A stretch of DNA of 64,000 nucleotides. It comes from Pseudomonas versuta. GTDB taxonomy: Bacteria > Pseudomonadota > Gammaproteobacteria > Pseudomonadales > Pseudomonadaceae. The notes under the pieces are model-generated. The model worked only from the letters and a program-made list of their open reading frames with translations. It had not been told where the DNA came from and made no database searches. A program made the translations under genes and the position numbers. This document shows positions 29,318 through 39,257 of the stretch, in pieces (position 1 is the stretch's first letter; every line of letters starts with the position of its first letter). Where the stretch lies: contig NZ_CP012676.1 in the NCBI RefSeq assembly GCF_001294575.1, positions 372,001-436,000 on the forward strand, in the 5' to 3' direction.

Positions 29318-30439
29318 TCAAGGGGAAAGAAGATAGCCGCTACGATAGGCATGCTGCCCGGCTACATGGGCGATCACCATGCCGGCAGTTGCCATTCGCC
29401 GCAGTGAGCGGGCGTAGAGCAAGCCTGCTGCGGTGCAGTAAACCGGGGTCACACGGTCGCTGACAGGGTCAATGACTTCGGCAATCAGCTGGCCAGCCTG
29501 CAGGTAATCTCCGGGGTTTGCACAAAACACCAGGACTCCTCCTGCAGGCGTCGCAACGGGTTCCACGCCGGCCAGCGGAGTTGCGGGGTAGGGCAGAGGG
29601 GGAAGAGGCCCGGGCTCGCCCTCAATCGCGCCAAACCCGATCAGATAATCAATCAGTGCCTGGCAGTCCTGCTCGGCGAGCGCATGGCTGACATCACCCT
29701 GGCCGCGCAATTCTACAGTGACGGAAAAACTGCCCTGTGGAATGGCGAAGTCATGTGCAAAGCGTTGTTGTAATTGCCACCACAGCAGCGTAAAGCACTC
29801 ATCAAATGACAACCCGCCTGAATCTGTGGCCAGCAGGCTGGCTTGTGCCCCGAGATAGCGCGCCAGCGGTTCTACCTGCGGCCAGGCCTCTGGTGTGGTG
29901 TACAGGTGCGCCACGGCCTCAAAGTCACAATGCAGGTCCAGCACCATATCCGCGTCGCAGGCCAGAGACTGGAGGGCCAGGCGTTGCGACTGCAGTTGCG
30001 TTGTCGGCACTTGTGCCGCCAGCGCTTCGCGCAAGTGGCCACGGATCAGTTGTCGGTTATGCAAGGGATCGTGGTTTAACAAACCCTCGAGCTCATCACC
30101 GATTTGTGCACTGAGATCGATGAAGTGGCGATTGAAATTTTGCCCGCTTTCCAGTTCATACCGGCCCAGCGGGATGTCCATTAATACTTGCTCCAGCCCC
30201 GCGGGATTGGCCACTGGCACCAGCACAATTTCGCTGCGCAACCGGCCTTCGCTTTCCAGGGCCGCCAGGCGCTGCTTGAGGTGCCAGGCAACCAGCATGC
30301 CGGGCAGCTCGTCGGCATGCAGCGAGGCTTGGATGTAGACCTTGCCCTGTGGCTTCGAGGGGCCGTAGTGAAAGCTGTGAATATGCCGCTCGGTGCCCGG
30401 CACGGGTGCCAGCAAGGGATGGATTTGATGTCGTTGCAT
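29318..30439 (-). CDS. aotO: AotO, succinylglutamate desuccinylase/aspartoacylase family
   Basis: Zinc carboxypeptidase-fold protein, 373 aa, within the arginine/ornithine transporter operon. Zn-binding pattern: HADE (His-x2-Glu, about 41-44) and DLHCD (about 162-166), as in AstE/AspA. Its role in the Aot system is not established; in P. aeruginosa it was reported not to be needed for transport. Placed between aotM and aotP with 7-9 bp gaps, so certainly co-transcribed. Confidence 0.85.
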   Translation of the reverse strand: MQRHQIHPLLAPVPGTERHIHSFHYGPSKPQGKVYIQASLHADELPGMLVAWHLKQRLAALESEGRLRSEIVLVPVANPAGLEQVLMDIPLGRYELESGQNFNRHFIDLSAQIGDELEGLLNHDPLHNRQLIRGHLREALAAQVPTTQLQSQRLALQSLACDADMVLDLHCDFEAVAHLYTTPEAWPQVEPLARYLGAQASLLATDSGGLSFDECFTLLWWQLQQRFAHDFAIPQGSFSVTVELRGQGDVSHALAEQDCQALIDYLIGFGAIEGEPGPLPPLPYPATPLAGVEPVATPAGGVLVFCANPGDYLQAGQLIAEVIDPVSDRVTPVYCTAAGLLYARSLRRMATAGMVIAHVAGQHAYRSGYLLSP

Positions 30440-30448
30440 GTGAAAATC

Positions 30449-31159
30449 CTAGTGTGCAGGGCCCAGAAAGGCTAACCAGCGGCGTTCCGCCAGCCGGAAC
30501 AGGCCGACCAGAATGAAGGTGACGCACAAGTAGATGATTGCCGCGATCCCGAAAGACTGAAATGTCAGAAAAGTCGCCGAGTTTGCGTCCCGAGCGACTT
30601 TCAATACATCCGGGATAGTTGCGGTGAAGGCAACAGTGGTCGAGTGCAGCATCAGAATCACCTCATTGCTGTAATACGGCAATGAGCGACGCAAGGCTGA
30701 AGGCATGATGATGTAAGCGTAGAGTTTCCAGCCGCTTAGCCCATAGGCCTTGGCCGCTTCAACCTCACCATGGGCCATGCTGCGAATGGCCCCGGCAAAA
30801 ATTTCCGTGGTGTAGGCACAGGTATTGAGCGCAAACGCCAGAATCGTGCAATTCATGGCGTCGCGAAAGAACGCATTGAGCTCGGGCTGTGCGCGGACTG
30901 CCGCGATGCTGTAGATCCCGGTGTAGCAGATCAGTAACTGGATATACAGGGGCGTACCGCGAAACAGCCAGGTGTAGAACTGCACCGGCCAGCGTACCCA
31001 GCCTCGGGATGAAACCCGTGCAATGGACAGCGGGATCGAGACCACAAAGCCAATCACCAGCGATGCACTCAATAGCCACAATGTCATTGCCAGGCCAGTG
31101 ATGTGATAGCCGTCGCTGTACAGAAACGGTCGCCAGTACTCTTGCAATAGCTCCATCAT
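30449..31159 (-). CDS. aotM: Arginine/ornithine ABC transporter permease AotM
   Basis: Inner-membrane permease of the HisM type, 236 aa. About five membrane segments and the EAA loop IFAGAIRSMAHGEVEAAKA (about 150-168). The start overlaps the aotQ stop (CGATGATG), so it is translationally coupled. Ends 9 bp before aotO. Confidence 0.9.
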   Translation of the reverse strand: MMELLQEYWRPFLYSDGYHITGLAMTLWLLSASLVIGFVVSIPLSIARVSSRGWVRWPVQFYTWLFRGTPLYIQLLICYTGIYSIAAVRAQPELNAFFRDAMNCTILAFALNTCAYTTEIFAGAIRSMAHGEVEAAKAYGLSGWKLYAYIIMPSALRRSLPYYSNEVILMLHSTTVAFTATIPDVLKVARDANSATFLTFQSFGIAAIIYLCVTFILVGLFRLAERRWLAFLGPAH

Positions 31160-31884
31160 CGCACTGCCTCCCGGGCGCCTGCGCCATAGTGGCGTTCAAG
31201 GCGGCGTAAAACGAAGTTCGAGGCGCTGGTTATCGCCAGATAAATAAACGCTGCGACGACCAGAAAGAAAAACAGCTGGTAAGTGCTTTTGCCCGCATCC
31301 TGAGCCGCCTTGACCAGATCGGCCAGACCAATGATCGACACCAGCGCTGTGGCCTTGAGCATCACCATCCAGTTGTTGCCTATACCCGGCAGGGCGAAGC
31401 GCATCATCTGCGGGAAGACCACATAACGGAACCGCTGGCCGCGCTTGAGGCCATATGCGGTGGCTGCCTCGACCTGGCCGCGGGGGACGGACAGGATGGC
31501 TCCACGAAAGGTTTCTGTGAAATAGGCCCCATAGATAAAGCCCAGGGTAATGACGCCTGCGCTGAACGGGTTGATTTCGACGTATTCCCAGTCCATTGCA
31601 TCGGTAAGGTTGGTGAGCCAGGTTTGCAGGCTGTAAAAAATCAGCAGCATCAGCACCAGGTCGGGTACGCCGCGAATCAGGGTGGTGTAGAGCTGGGCAG
31701 GTATGCGCAGCAGTTTATGACTGGAGAGTTTGGCGCTGGCGCCGAGCAAGCCGAGCAACACGCTCACTGCCAGCGACAGCACCGATAATTTGAGGGTCAT
31801 CCATGTGCCTTGCAGCAACAGCGGGCCAAAGCCCTGCAAGCTGAAAGCCGGAAGCCCAAGGTTCTGTAAAAGGTTTTCAAGCAT
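31156..31884 (-). CDS. aotQ: Arginine/ornithine ABC transporter permease AotQ
   Basis: HisQ-type permease, 242 aa from ATG 31884 (MLENLLQNLGLPAF); an in-frame start 57 bp upstream lies inside the aotJ end and is less likely. EAA loop TFRGAILSVPRGQVEAATA (about 118-136). Pairs with AotM. About 56 bp separate it from the aotJ stop. Confidence 0.9.
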   Translation of the reverse strand: MLENLLQNLGLPAFSLQGFGPLLLQGTWMTLKLSVLSLAVSVLLGLLGASAKLSSHKLLRIPAQLYTTLIRGVPDLVLMLLIFYSLQTWLTNLTDAMDWEYVEINPFSAGVITLGFIYGAYFTETFRGAILSVPRGQVEAATAYGLKRGQRFRYVVFPQMMRFALPGIGNNWMVMLKATALVSIIGLADLVKAAQDAGKSTYQLFFFLVVAAFIYLAITSASNFVLRRLERHYGAGAREAVR

Positions 31885-31940
31885 CGGATCGAACCTATGG
31901 CAGTCAAAAAAGCGCCCACCCGAGGGTTGGCGCCAGAGCA

Positions 31941-32723
31941 TTATTTGCCGCTGTACAGATTCAAATCGCCAAAGTGTTTTTTCTGGATCGTGGCGTAGGT
32001 GCCATCGTCGTGTAACGCTTTGATACCTTTATTCAATAGAGCTTGTAGCTCTTTGTTACCTTTCTTGATGCCTATTGCGGTTTTGGCAGGTAACAGTTCG
32101 CTGTCTACGGGTTTGCTGACTTCGTATTCCGCGCCTTGCGGGGTTTTCAAAAAGCCCAGTTCGGCTTGCAGCATGTCCTGGATCGAGGCGTCGAGGCGGC
32201 CTGAAATCAGGTCGGCATACACCTGATCCTGGTTGGCATAGGCCTGGGTGGTCACCCCGGCCTTGTCCAGTACTGCCTTGGCGTATGCCTCCTGGATAGT
32301 GCCTTGCTCATAGCCGACCTTTTTGCCCTTGAGCGATTCAGGCGTGGCGTCCAGGCCAGTGCCCTTTTTGAACACCAGCGCGGTGGGGCCGGAGAACAGC
32401 TCGTCAGAGAAGTCGATGACCTTTTCGCGAGCCGGGGTTACGGTCATGGAAGAGATCACACCGTCGAATTTGTTGGCTTTAAGCCCCGGAATGGTGCCGT
32501 CGAAATCGCTCTCGACCCACGTGCATTTTGCTTTCAGCTCGGCGCAGATGGCATTGCCCAAATCGATATCGAAGCCCACCAGGCTGCCATCGGCGGCCTT
32601 GGATTCAAACGGTGCATAGGACGGATCAACCCCGAAACGCAGCTCTTTATAGTCTTTGGCCAAAGCGGTACCTGCTGCCATGCATAAAGTCAGTGCAGAG
32701 AGGGCCAGAAATGCTTTTTTCAT
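31941..32723 (-). CDS. aotJ: Arginine/ornithine periplasmic binding protein AotJ
   Basis: LAO/HisJ-family binding protein, 260 aa, with a Sec signal (MKKAFLALSALTLCMAAGTALA, then KDYKELRFG). Characteristic SBP-bac-3 features: GVDPSYAPFESK and GFDIDLGNAICAELK. First gene of aotJQMOP. Substrate class (basic amino acids) comes from resemblance to HisJ/ArgT and from operon order identical to aotJQMOP, from memory. Confidence 0.9.
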   Translation of the reverse strand: MKKAFLALSALTLCMAAGTALAKDYKELRFGVDPSYAPFESKAADGSLVGFDIDLGNAICAELKAKCTWVESDFDGTIPGLKANKFDGVISSMTVTPAREKVIDFSDELFSGPTALVFKKGTGLDATPESLKGKKVGYEQGTIQEAYAKAVLDKAGVTTQAYANQDQVYADLISGRLDASIQDMLQAELGFLKTPQGAEYEVSKPVDSELLPAKTAIGIKKGNKELQALLNKGIKALHDDGTYATIQKKHFGDLNLYSGK

Positions 32724-33035
32724 TATTCAATCCCTAAAACCGATGAGCGCTTGTGGCGCGTGATGACTGCTACTGGAGTGCTACGTCGGCAGAGAAGTAG
32801 CAAGTTCCGAACCACAGTGGGACAGGGAATGGATTAAAGGGAGAAAGAGGTCTGGGCAACGAGTGTCTATGCCCGAAAAAAGAGCGCCATAAAACAGCTG
32901 CACACAAAGAGTGCATGGCTGGTCTGTGGGCGTTTGCTGGCTTGCTCCCACAGAAACGGAGTGTGCGGTTGGCACTCAGTCTGTGGGAGCCGGTTTGCCG
33001 GCGATGGCGTTAACCCGGTTACCGATGGCAGCGTT
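32724..33035. promoter_or_regulatory. Intergenic region upstream of aotJ
   Basis: 312 bp without a gene: the aotJ leader and promoter on the minus strand (about 32724-32900), then a REP pair lying after the quiP stop. No confident ArgR site was recognised. Confidence 0.55.
32922..33009. repeat. REP inverted pair (REPIN-like) between aotJ and quiP
   Basis: A left unit, in reverse orientation, reads CTGTGGGAGCAAGCCAGC on the minus strand (about 32935-32952), and a right unit CTGTGGGAGCCGGTTTGCC lies at 32981-32999. Same GTGGGAGC family as at 26.8 and 50.8 kb. Confidence 0.75.
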
Positions 33036-35498
33036 CTATTTGCCGGGGACCAGGGTCAGGCGCGTATTGCCATACACCTTGTCGAAGTTCTGCGGTTGCA
33101 TCGGGAAGCTGATGTACTGGCCCTTGAGCCACGGATCGATGCCGTCGGTGTAGTGCTGGCTGGACGGGTTGCTGGATTGGCCCGTGCTGTTTTGCCCCAT
33201 CATCGGTTCGATCTGACCGAAGTCGACGATCATGCGCATGGCCGGGATCAGCGTTGTCTCGAAGTTGTTGCCGCCAACGTTGTAAGCCGCAATGTTCAGC
33301 GTGCTCTGGTCGCCGCCTGCTGCCACCGGGCCGCGCACTGTCTGGCCATCGGCATTACGCCACAGGTAATAATGCAGTTTGCCCCATTGCCAGGCCTTGT
33401 GATCGCTGCCCATCAAGCTGTCGCCGGCACTGATGGCTGCCGCCAGGCTGCGGGCCAGAATCGTAGGCTTGTCTTCTTTGTGCGGAGTGCGAATATCGTC
33501 CCAGAACGGGCTGTCCTCGCGCCCAAGCAGGTGATCGGCCTGGGCCGAATACGACAATCCGCCGTTGGCAATAAAAGCCTTCCAGCTGGCACTGCTTTCT
33601 GGTCCCAGTTCATCAAGGAAGATTTGCTTGGTGCTTTCTTGCAAAAACAGCTCGTACAACGCCGCATCCGCTGAGGCCGGGACAAGTTTGCCGTCAAACG
33701 TCATAAGCCGGCCAAGGGCCTCGCGTGCCTTGGCCTGGTCAGCCGCGGGCAAGGCTGCGATCGCCTGCTTCAACGGCTGCGCCATGCCGGGGGCGGCAAA
33801 CATGGCTTTTAATTTGGCGGCGAACAAGGTGGTTTGGTCGTACTGCATCGCGATCATGCTGCGAGCATCCTGCTTGCCAGTGCCAGCCAATTGCGCAAGG
33901 CGTTCGCTGCGCTCAGGGGATAACCACGAATTGGACAGCTGCATGCCATAGCCATAGGCAGCCGTACGCTGGTTGGCCGTGCCCAGCCAGCCTTGTGCCG
34001 GGTCCTGGTCATAGGGGTGCAGCATCGGATCGGCGTAACCGTCCCAGTCGTAGCGGCCTTCCCAGCCCGGGGAGGGGAACAGACCAAGACCTTCACGGCG
34101 GTTGGGGTACAGCCCGGTCACTTGCCAGCCGAAGTGCTTGGCGTCCGCGTACAACAGATTCAGCGCTACGGCCCTGATCTCGCGGCTGGCGTCAGAGGCT
34201 TTCTCGCTGTCCTGGGCGCGGGACAGATCGAAAAATGCATCAAGAGTTTTATCGCCCTTCAAGTCCGGGGTTTGCAGGGCAAGGCCAAGGCTGGCGTTTA
34301 AATCAGTCTGAGTGCTCCAGGAACTGTTGAGCAGCGGCCCGTGGCGTGTTTCGTAAATGGTTTGACGAATCGGACGCTGACCTTTGACGAAAAAGGTTTC
34401 GTTGCGCACCGTTGCGGGTAGCCATTTTCCATCAGCCAGGTAGTACAGGCTGTTGCCCTGACGTTTGAGTTTCTCCAGAAACACATCCTGGTTATCCCCC
34501 ATGGCCATGCTCATGCCCCATGCCACCTTGCCGTTGAACCCGGAGAACAGGGTTGGCAAGCCGGCAATGGATGCACCGGCGGCCTGATATTTAGGGGCGC
34601 GGATTTGCACATAACTCCACGCCGAAGGCACGCCTATGGGTTGATGCATGTCGTTGGCCAGCAGGCTTTTGCCACTACGGCTGCGCTGTGGACCAATCGC
34701 CCAGTCGCTCGAGGCCGTGACCCCGGGCAAGCTCAAACGGGTGACTTGCTCAAGGGCAAGGCTCACATCGCTTAACCCTGGCAGCGTGCTCCCGGGGATC
34801 AGCCCCTTGAGTTTGTCTGCCTCGGCTGTGGCCAGGGCTTCATTGGGGTAGGTTGGCGTCAACCACGGGAGCTTGTCGGTGCCGACCTTTTGCGCCAGTA
34901 CCAGCGAGTTGAGCTCCTCTTGCAAATTGACCGACATGGAGAAGTTCAACAGGCTGAAAATCAGCGCTGAATCTTCAGGTTTCCAGTATTCGACTTTATA
35001 GCTGGCTTGCGCCAGGTCGGCCGGGAGCTTGTCGCGGTAACGGAACAGATAGGCGTTGACCCCGCGGGCATAGACTTCAAAGAATTTTTTAAGGCGCGGG
35101 GATGCGCTTTTATAAAGTTCGTCAGCATTTTTTTTCAGATTGACGCTGCGCATCAACCTGTCGCTTTCCAGCGCATCGGCACCGTTCAACTCCGCCAGCC
35201 GGCCTTGGGCCAGCAAGCGTAAACGGACCATCTGGCTGATACGGTCGCTGGCGTGCACGTAACCGAGGGTAAACAGGGCGTCATGAAAGCTGCTGCTTTC
35301 GATCAGTGGCATGCCCTGGCTGTTGCGACGTACAGATACATTCTGCGCCAGGCCTTTAAGGGGCTGTACACCGGAGGTCGGTACCAGGCTTTCTGAGGCA
35401 TGGTTGTTTATCTGGCAACCCGTCAGGCCCAACAGGCTGACCACTGCCGCGGCAACGCCGAACCGGGGTAGAAAATGTGTAAGGACTGGCGAGGCCAT
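33036..35498 (-). CDS. quiP: Acyl-homoserine-lactone acylase QuiP (penicillin acylase family)
   Basis: Ntn-hydrolase of 820 aa that removes the acyl chain from quorum-sensing AHLs. Start ATG 35498. The N-terminus is lipoprotein-like: hydrophobic stretch then lipobox LTGC (Cys28). Expected alpha chain, spacer, then the autocatalytic nucleophile Ser263 in [16 protein letters not shown], where the family usually has SNNW, and a long beta chain with [16 protein letters not shown] and DWDGYADP. From memory the sequence follows P. aeruginosa QuiP (PA1032) over most of its length, and the downstream gene order also matches. The substrate chain length cannot be read from sequence. Confidence 0.85.
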   Translation of the reverse strand: MASPVLTHFLPRFGVAAAVVSLLGLTGCQINNHASESLVPTSGVQPLKGLAQNVSVRRNSQGMPLIESSSFHDALFTLGYVHASDRISQMVRLRLLAQGRLAELNGADALESDRLMRSVNLKKNADELYKSASPRLKKFFEVYARGVNAYLFRYRDKLPADLAQASYKVEYWKPEDSALIFSLLNFSMSVNLQEELNSLVLAQKVGTDKLPWLTPTYPNEALATAEADKLKGLIPGSTLPGLSDVSLALEQVTRLSLPGVTASSDWAIGPQRSRSGKSLLANDMHQPIGVPSAWSYVQIRAPKYQAAGASIAGLPTLFSGFNGKVAWGMSMAMGDNQDVFLEKLKRQGNSLYYLADGKWLPATVRNETFFVKGQRPIRQTIYETRHGPLLNSSWSTQTDLNASLGLALQTPDLKGDKTLDAFFDLSRAQDSEKASDASREIRAVALNLLYADAKHFGWQVTGLYPNRREGLGLFPSPGWEGRYDWDGYADPMLHPYDQDPAQGWLGTANQRTAAYGYGMQLSNSWLSPERSERLAQLAGTGKQDARSMIAMQYDQTTLFAAKLKAMFAAPGMAQPLKQAIAALPAADQAKAREALGRLMTFDGKLVPASADAALYELFLQESTKQIFLDELGPESSASWKAFIANGGLSYSAQADHLLGREDSPFWDDIRTPHKEDKPTILARSLAAAISAGDSLMGSDHKAWQWGKLHYYLWRNADGQTVRGPVAAGGDQSTLNIAAYNVGGNNFETTLIPAMRMIVDFGQIEPMMGQNSTGQSSNPSSQHYTDGIDPWLKGQYISFPMQPQNFDKVYGNTRLTLVPGK

Positions 35499-35706
35499 GG
35501 CAAAGCTCCTGCGGGGGGTAGTGTCATCGAAAGGCGCTACGTTAGTGAGGCCGATGACGCCGCGCAAGCGCTATCTCACGGCGCTGTAGAGAACGCTGGA
35601 GCGGCGGGTGAAGGCTGCGATACGGGCCGCGTGACCTGCAAATGCTCAGGGCCGTTTCGTGCCCCGTCGCAGCCTGTGGCAGCGGCTACAAAACCCTGGC
35701 GGCTGC

Positions 35707-36348
35707 TTACTTCGGTGGATTGATCTTATCCACCAGTGCATAAGCGCGTCCGGTGGCCGGGCGTGCCTTGATACGCTGGAACCAGGCCTTCAATGCCGGG
35801 AAGTCATCCAGGTTCTGGCCCTGGAATTCATGGGGCACGATCCACGGATAGATGGCCATGTCGGCGATGCTGTAGTCGTCCCCGGCAACAAACTGACGAC
35901 CCTCCAGCTGTTTGTTCAACACGCCATACAGGCGGGCTGTTTCATCGGTGTAGCGCTTGATCGCATAGGGGACTTTTTCGGGCGCGAAACGATTGAAGTG
36001 ATGGTTTTGCCCGGCCATTGGCCCCAGCCCGCCCATTTGCCAGAACAGCCATTGCAGAGCCATTTGCCGGCCGCGCAAATCTTTGGGCAGGAACCGGCCG
36101 GTTTTTTCTGCGAGATACAGCAGGATCGCGCCGGACTCAAACAGCGACAGGGGATCGCCGCCGTCCCCGGGAGCCTGATCGACGATGGCCGGAATCCGAT
36201 TGTTGGGGGATATCTTCAGAAAGGCAGGTTCGAATTGTTCGTTCTTGCCGATATTCACCGGATGCACGGTGTAGGGCAGGCCCGCCTCTTCAAGAAACAA
36301 CGATATTTTGTGGCCGTTGGGGGTGGTCCAGTAATACAGATCGATCAT
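35707..36348 (-). CDS. yfcG: Disulfide-bond oxidoreductase YfcG-type glutathione S-transferase
   Basis: Nu-class GST, 213 aa from ATG 36348 (MIDLYYWTTPNGHK); longer in-frame starts are unsupported. Thioredoxin-fold N-domain with TPNGHK, ISPNNRIPAIVD (cis-Pro) and the GSH-binding LFESGAILLYLAEKTG (about 76-91); helical C-domain with GQNHHFNRFAPE (about 120-131), a YfcG/YghU hallmark. The family reduces disulfides with two bound GSH. Its neighbours do not indicate the substrate. Confidence 0.88.
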   Translation of the reverse strand: MIDLYYWTTPNGHKISLFLEEAGLPYTVHPVNIGKNEQFEPAFLKISPNNRIPAIVDQAPGDGGDPLSLFESGAILLYLAEKTGRFLPKDLRGRQMALQWLFWQMGGLGPMAGQNHHFNRFAPEKVPYAIKRYTDETARLYGVLNKQLEGRQFVAGDDYSIADMAIYPWIVPHEFQGQNLDDFPALKAWFQRIKARPATGRAYALVDKINPPK

Positions 36349-36529
36349 GAAGGGCTCCAGAAGGGGATGTTCACGCAGTCGCAGCAGTTCACTGCGAACT
36401 GTCAGTTTTACCCTCAATGGCGCTCCGGATGAAAGTGTTTGCCGGGGCAGGTGGATTTTTTGAGGGCCACAAACACACACGCCGCACATGCCCAGGGCAG
36501 GTGCGGCGTGTGCAGGGCGCTTTTAAGTA

Positions 36530-36739
36530 TCAGGCGCCGTGGCACTTCTTGAATTTTTTGCTGCTGCCACATGGGCAAGGGTCGTTGCGGCCAACGTCTT
36601 TGAGTTCGTTACGCACCGGCTCCTGGGGGGCATGGCCGCAATGCGGGCCATGCACGTGACCGTGGTCGTCATGGGCGTGATCATGATGATCGTGATCGTG
36701 GTTGCAGTCGGGGCCATGAACATGGGGTTGTTGGGTCAT
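36530..36739 (-). CDS. His-rich SEC-C motif protein
   Basis: 69 aa. First half is extremely His/Asp-rich (about 15 His in residues 5-36, [15 protein letters not shown]), with two Cys in DCNH and HCGH. The second half is a SEC-C zinc motif [16 protein letters not shown] ending in GA. Looks like a metal-binding or storage module fused to a protein-docking zinc finger of the SecA C-terminal type. Same strand and only 7 bp after the LEA2 lipoprotein gene. Function unknown. Confidence 0.8.
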   Translation of the reverse strand: MTQQPHVHGPDCNHDHDHHDHAHDDHGHVHGPHCGHAPQEPVRNELKDVGRNDPCPCGSSKKFKKCHGA

Positions 36740-36746
36740 TACTCAA

Positions 36747-37229
36747 TCACTCTGGAATAAAATCGGCAGGGATTATCTCGCCTTTGCGTATCAGGTGCAC
36801 GTCGTTACCGTAGAACAGGCCGGTTTCGAGAGTGCCATCCAGCTGATAGGGGATGGGGACGGCAGGAGATTCAAGCAATTTGACCAGTGGGCGCACTTGT
36901 GGCCACAGGTTAGTCCGCACCGGCACCACGAACACGGTCTGGCTGTTTGGCTGGACGCTGAACCACTGGTCGTACTGACCTTCAGTCAGCTGGATCGTGC
37001 CCAAGTGAATTTTGTAGCTCAAAGCGCGCACAGTCAGGGTCGAGTCATTCGGATTGTCGACCCGCAAGTACAACTTGAAACGTTGCTCGAGCATTTTGGC
37101 CTTGACCAGCTCTACACGCACCAAGTGCACGTCCGGGTCTTTTTCGCCTGAATCAAACCAGGATGCGCAACCTGTAAGCGCCAGAATCATCATCAGGGCA
37201 ATAGTTGTTATTCGGGCCCGAGAATCCAT
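36747..37229 (-). CDS. LEA type-2 / WHy domain lipoprotein
   Basis: 160 aa. Signal peptide with lipobox LTGC (Cys21), then a WHy/LEA14-like domain (about 35-140): VRVELVKAKMLEQRF followed by LRVDNPNDSTLTV, the NPN signature of the family. Probably anchored in the outer or inner membrane leaflet. Water-stress LEA14 folds are of unclear function in bacteria. Part of a four-gene run with the SEC-C genes. Confidence 0.82.
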   Translation of the reverse strand: MDSRARITTIALMMILALTGCASWFDSGEKDPDVHLVRVELVKAKMLEQRFKLYLRVDNPNDSTLTVRALSYKIHLGTIQLTEGQYDQWFSVQPNSQTVFVVPVRTNLWPQVRPLVKLLESPAVPIPYQLDGTLETGLFYGNDVHLIRKGEIIPADFIPE

Positions 37230-37250
37230 TCCTTATTCCCCTTTGTCGCT

Positions 37251-37727
37251 TTAGCTACCCAGGTAACTGGCGCAGCACTTTTTGAACTTGAGCCCGCTGG
37301 CGCATGGGCAGGCATCGTTGCGCCCGACCTTCAGTGGCACTGTGGGATCAATGAAGTACCAGCGTCCAGCACTTTGTACAAAAGATGACCGCTCGCGATG
37401 GCTGTGCTCGCCATTGGCATCGTGCCAGCGTGCGGTAAAGGTGACAAAGGCATGTTCGGGCTGGCCGCCGAATACTTCGCTGCTTTCAACCTCAAGTCCG
37501 AGCCAGGTGCTTTGTGCGCTCCAGTCGCCGATGGACTGACGATCAAGGCCGGCCTGCTGCACTGGCAGCGTGGTAGTGACCAGATAATCAATCAACCCCA
37601 GGACATAGGCGCTATAACGCGAACGCATCAGGGTTTCGGCGCTTGGGGCCGGATGCCCGGCGTGATAGTGCCCGCAGCAGGCGTCGAGCAAATTGCCGCT
37701 GCCACATGGGCAAATGGATGTACTCAT
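37251..37727 (-). CDS. ychJ: YchJ family protein (UPF0225), double SEC-C
   Basis: 158 aa from ATG 37727. N-terminal [21 protein letters not shown] (about 6-22), an NTF2-like middle domain with [14 protein letters not shown] (about 38-51) and [10 protein letters not shown], and C-terminal [20 protein letters not shown] (about 138-153). YchJ proteins are conserved but without an assigned reaction. Starts 4 bp after the upstream gene's stop and lies 21 bp before the LEA2 gene. Confidence 0.9.
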   Translation of the reverse strand: MSTSICPCGSGNLLDACCGHYHAGHPAPSAETLMRSRYSAYVLGLIDYLVTTTLPVQQAGLDRQSIGDWSAQSTWLGLEVESSEVFGGQPEHAFVTFTARWHDANGEHSHRERSSFVQSAGRWYFIDPTVPLKVGRNDACPCASGLKFKKCCASYLGS

Positions 37728-37731
37728 CGGC

Positions 37732-38229
37732 TTACCACCAATACTTGCCAAAATTTTCCGGATTGGCCCAGAACCTGGCATTCAGCCAGTCGGGTACTTG
37801 TTTGTACTCGCGCAAGTCGTAAGTGAACAGGGTCAACACCTGTTCATCGCGCTGAAAACGCTCACTGCTTTGCAAGGCCAGCGCAAAGAAATCGGTGTCT
37901 TTCCAGTTACAGGCGCTCAGATCCGCCAATACCGCAATGCGGCTGGCGTTGAGATTGCGAATCCCGCCCAGTAGCTCCAGCCCGTGGCGCTTGGGCATAT
38001 GCTCCAGGCAGTCGATCACCAGCGCCAGGTCAAAGCGCTGTGCGGCCAACTCTGCCGGTAAAGCGCCGGGGGCTGCGTGGGCGACAACAACTTCGGGATG
38101 CGTCTCCTGAAACGCTGCCAGCGCCGGAAACTGGCTGGCGCCGACCACGAGCAGGCGTTGTGGCGCATAACGCTCAAGCAGCGCCGCCAGTGCTTGCTGG
38201 GGTGTACGTGTAGAAATACCAGACGTCAT
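37732..38229 (-). CDS. DUF6231-type protein with methyltransferase-like fold
   Basis: 165 aa. Rossmann-like start [19 protein letters not shown] (about 19-37) and [16 protein letters not shown] (about 72-87), the latter like motif II/post-II of class I methyltransferases. The glycine-rich SAM loop is degenerate (VGASQFP), so it may not be an active methyltransferase. C-terminus ends [18 protein letters not shown]. First gene of the four-gene minus-strand run. Function unknown. Confidence 0.7.
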   Translation of the reverse strand: MTSGISTRTPQQALAALLERYAPQRLLVVGASQFPALAAFQETHPEVVVAHAAPGALPAELAAQRFDLALVIDCLEHMPKRHGLELLGGIRNLNASRIAVLADLSACNWKDTDFFALALQSSERFQRDEQVLTLFTYDLREYKQVPDWLNARFWANPENFGKYWW

Positions 38230-38384
38230 CGAAAGTCCTCAATCAGAGCCCCCAAGACTAGCGCGCTGAAGCCCCGGGGCCTAGTGGGCACTTGCCCGTG
38301 CAGTGGCTTTGCTGGCGTATAACCCCGGCGGGGTCTTTACTTTCGGGGCATCGGCCCTACGCCGACCCCCAGGAGAGATCCCGT

Positions 38385-39077
38385 ATGAGCATCATCAGGA
38401 CAGCAGTACCTTTGATTGTTCTCACCAGTGTATTGACGGGCTGCGCCGGCTTGCAAAAAACCGACTGGCCTACCTGTGCAGCTGTCGGGGGCGTGGGCGG
38501 AGCGGCGCTTGGTGCAATAAACAGCACGGCCTGGGCGGGAGGTGGCGCGGTATTCGGTGCCGGTATGGCCGCGGCCTATTGCTGGGTGCATGGTGATGGC
38601 GACGCCGACGGCGATGGCGTTCCTGATAGCCGCGACAAGTGCCCGGACACGCCAAAAGGGGTGAAGGTCGATGCCGTAGGCTGCCCGATAGTCGCGGTAG
38701 TGGTGGTTGAAGAGGTGGTAGTGGTCAAGGAAGAAACCATCGTGGTGCGCGATGTGCACTTCGAGTTCAACTCGGCCAGGCTGACCGCCGCTGACAAGGA
38801 AAAACTCAATGTGATTGCGGCGCGCCTGAAAAAGGACGCCGCCAATGCTCAGCTTAAAGTCACAGGCTATACCGACAGCGTCGGTAACGATGCCTACAAC
38901 CTCAAGCTGTCCAAAGAACGGGCGAAATCGGTGGTCGAATACCTGATCAGCAGTGGTGTGCCGCGCAATCAGTTTGTATCCGTAGCCGGTGGTGGCGAAT
39001 CGAATCCGGTGGCCAGTAATCAAACCCCGGAAGGACGAGCCTTGAACCGCCGTACCGAGATTCAGATCATTCGTTAA
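38385..39077 (+). CDS. OmpA-family lipoprotein with calcium-type TSP3 repeat
   Basis: 230 aa from ATG 38385 with AGGAGAG RBS. Lipobox LTGC (Cys18), a Gly/Ala-rich glycine-zipper segment (about 30-62), an Asp-rich thrombospondin-3-like loop DGDADGDGVPDSRDKCPD (about 67-84), a Val-rich strand, and an OmpA/MotB peptidoglycan-binding domain (about 120-230) with GYTDSVGND and GRALNRRTEI. Likely outer-membrane lipoprotein tethered to peptidoglycan. Position between YchJ-type genes and dinG matches P. aeruginosa PA1041 from memory. Confidence 0.9.
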   Translation: MSIIRTAVPLIVLTSVLTGCAGLQKTDWPTCAAVGGVGGAALGAINSTAWAGGGAVFGAGMAAAYCWVHGDGDADGDGVPDSRDKCPDTPKGVKVDAVGCPIVAVVVVEEVVVVKEETIVVRDVHFEFNSARLTAADKEKLNVIAARLKKDAANAQLKVTGYTDSVGNDAYNLKLSKERAKSVVEYLISSGVPRNQFVSVAGGGESNPVASNQTPEGRALNRRTEIQIIR

Positions 39078-39257
39078 AGTCGCTCGTGCGCTTTGGCGAA
39101 AACCTCGGGCCAGAGCGCAATTTCAAGCGTTCGCAGGAGTTGCAGGTTTAATCAGACAGATCAAACCTGCGACGTATTTTTTTTGCAAAGTTCACTGGCG
39201 TCTGCCTCCTGCGAGCCGTTAATGTGCGCTCAAAGAAAAACACAAAAGGTCAGTGGT

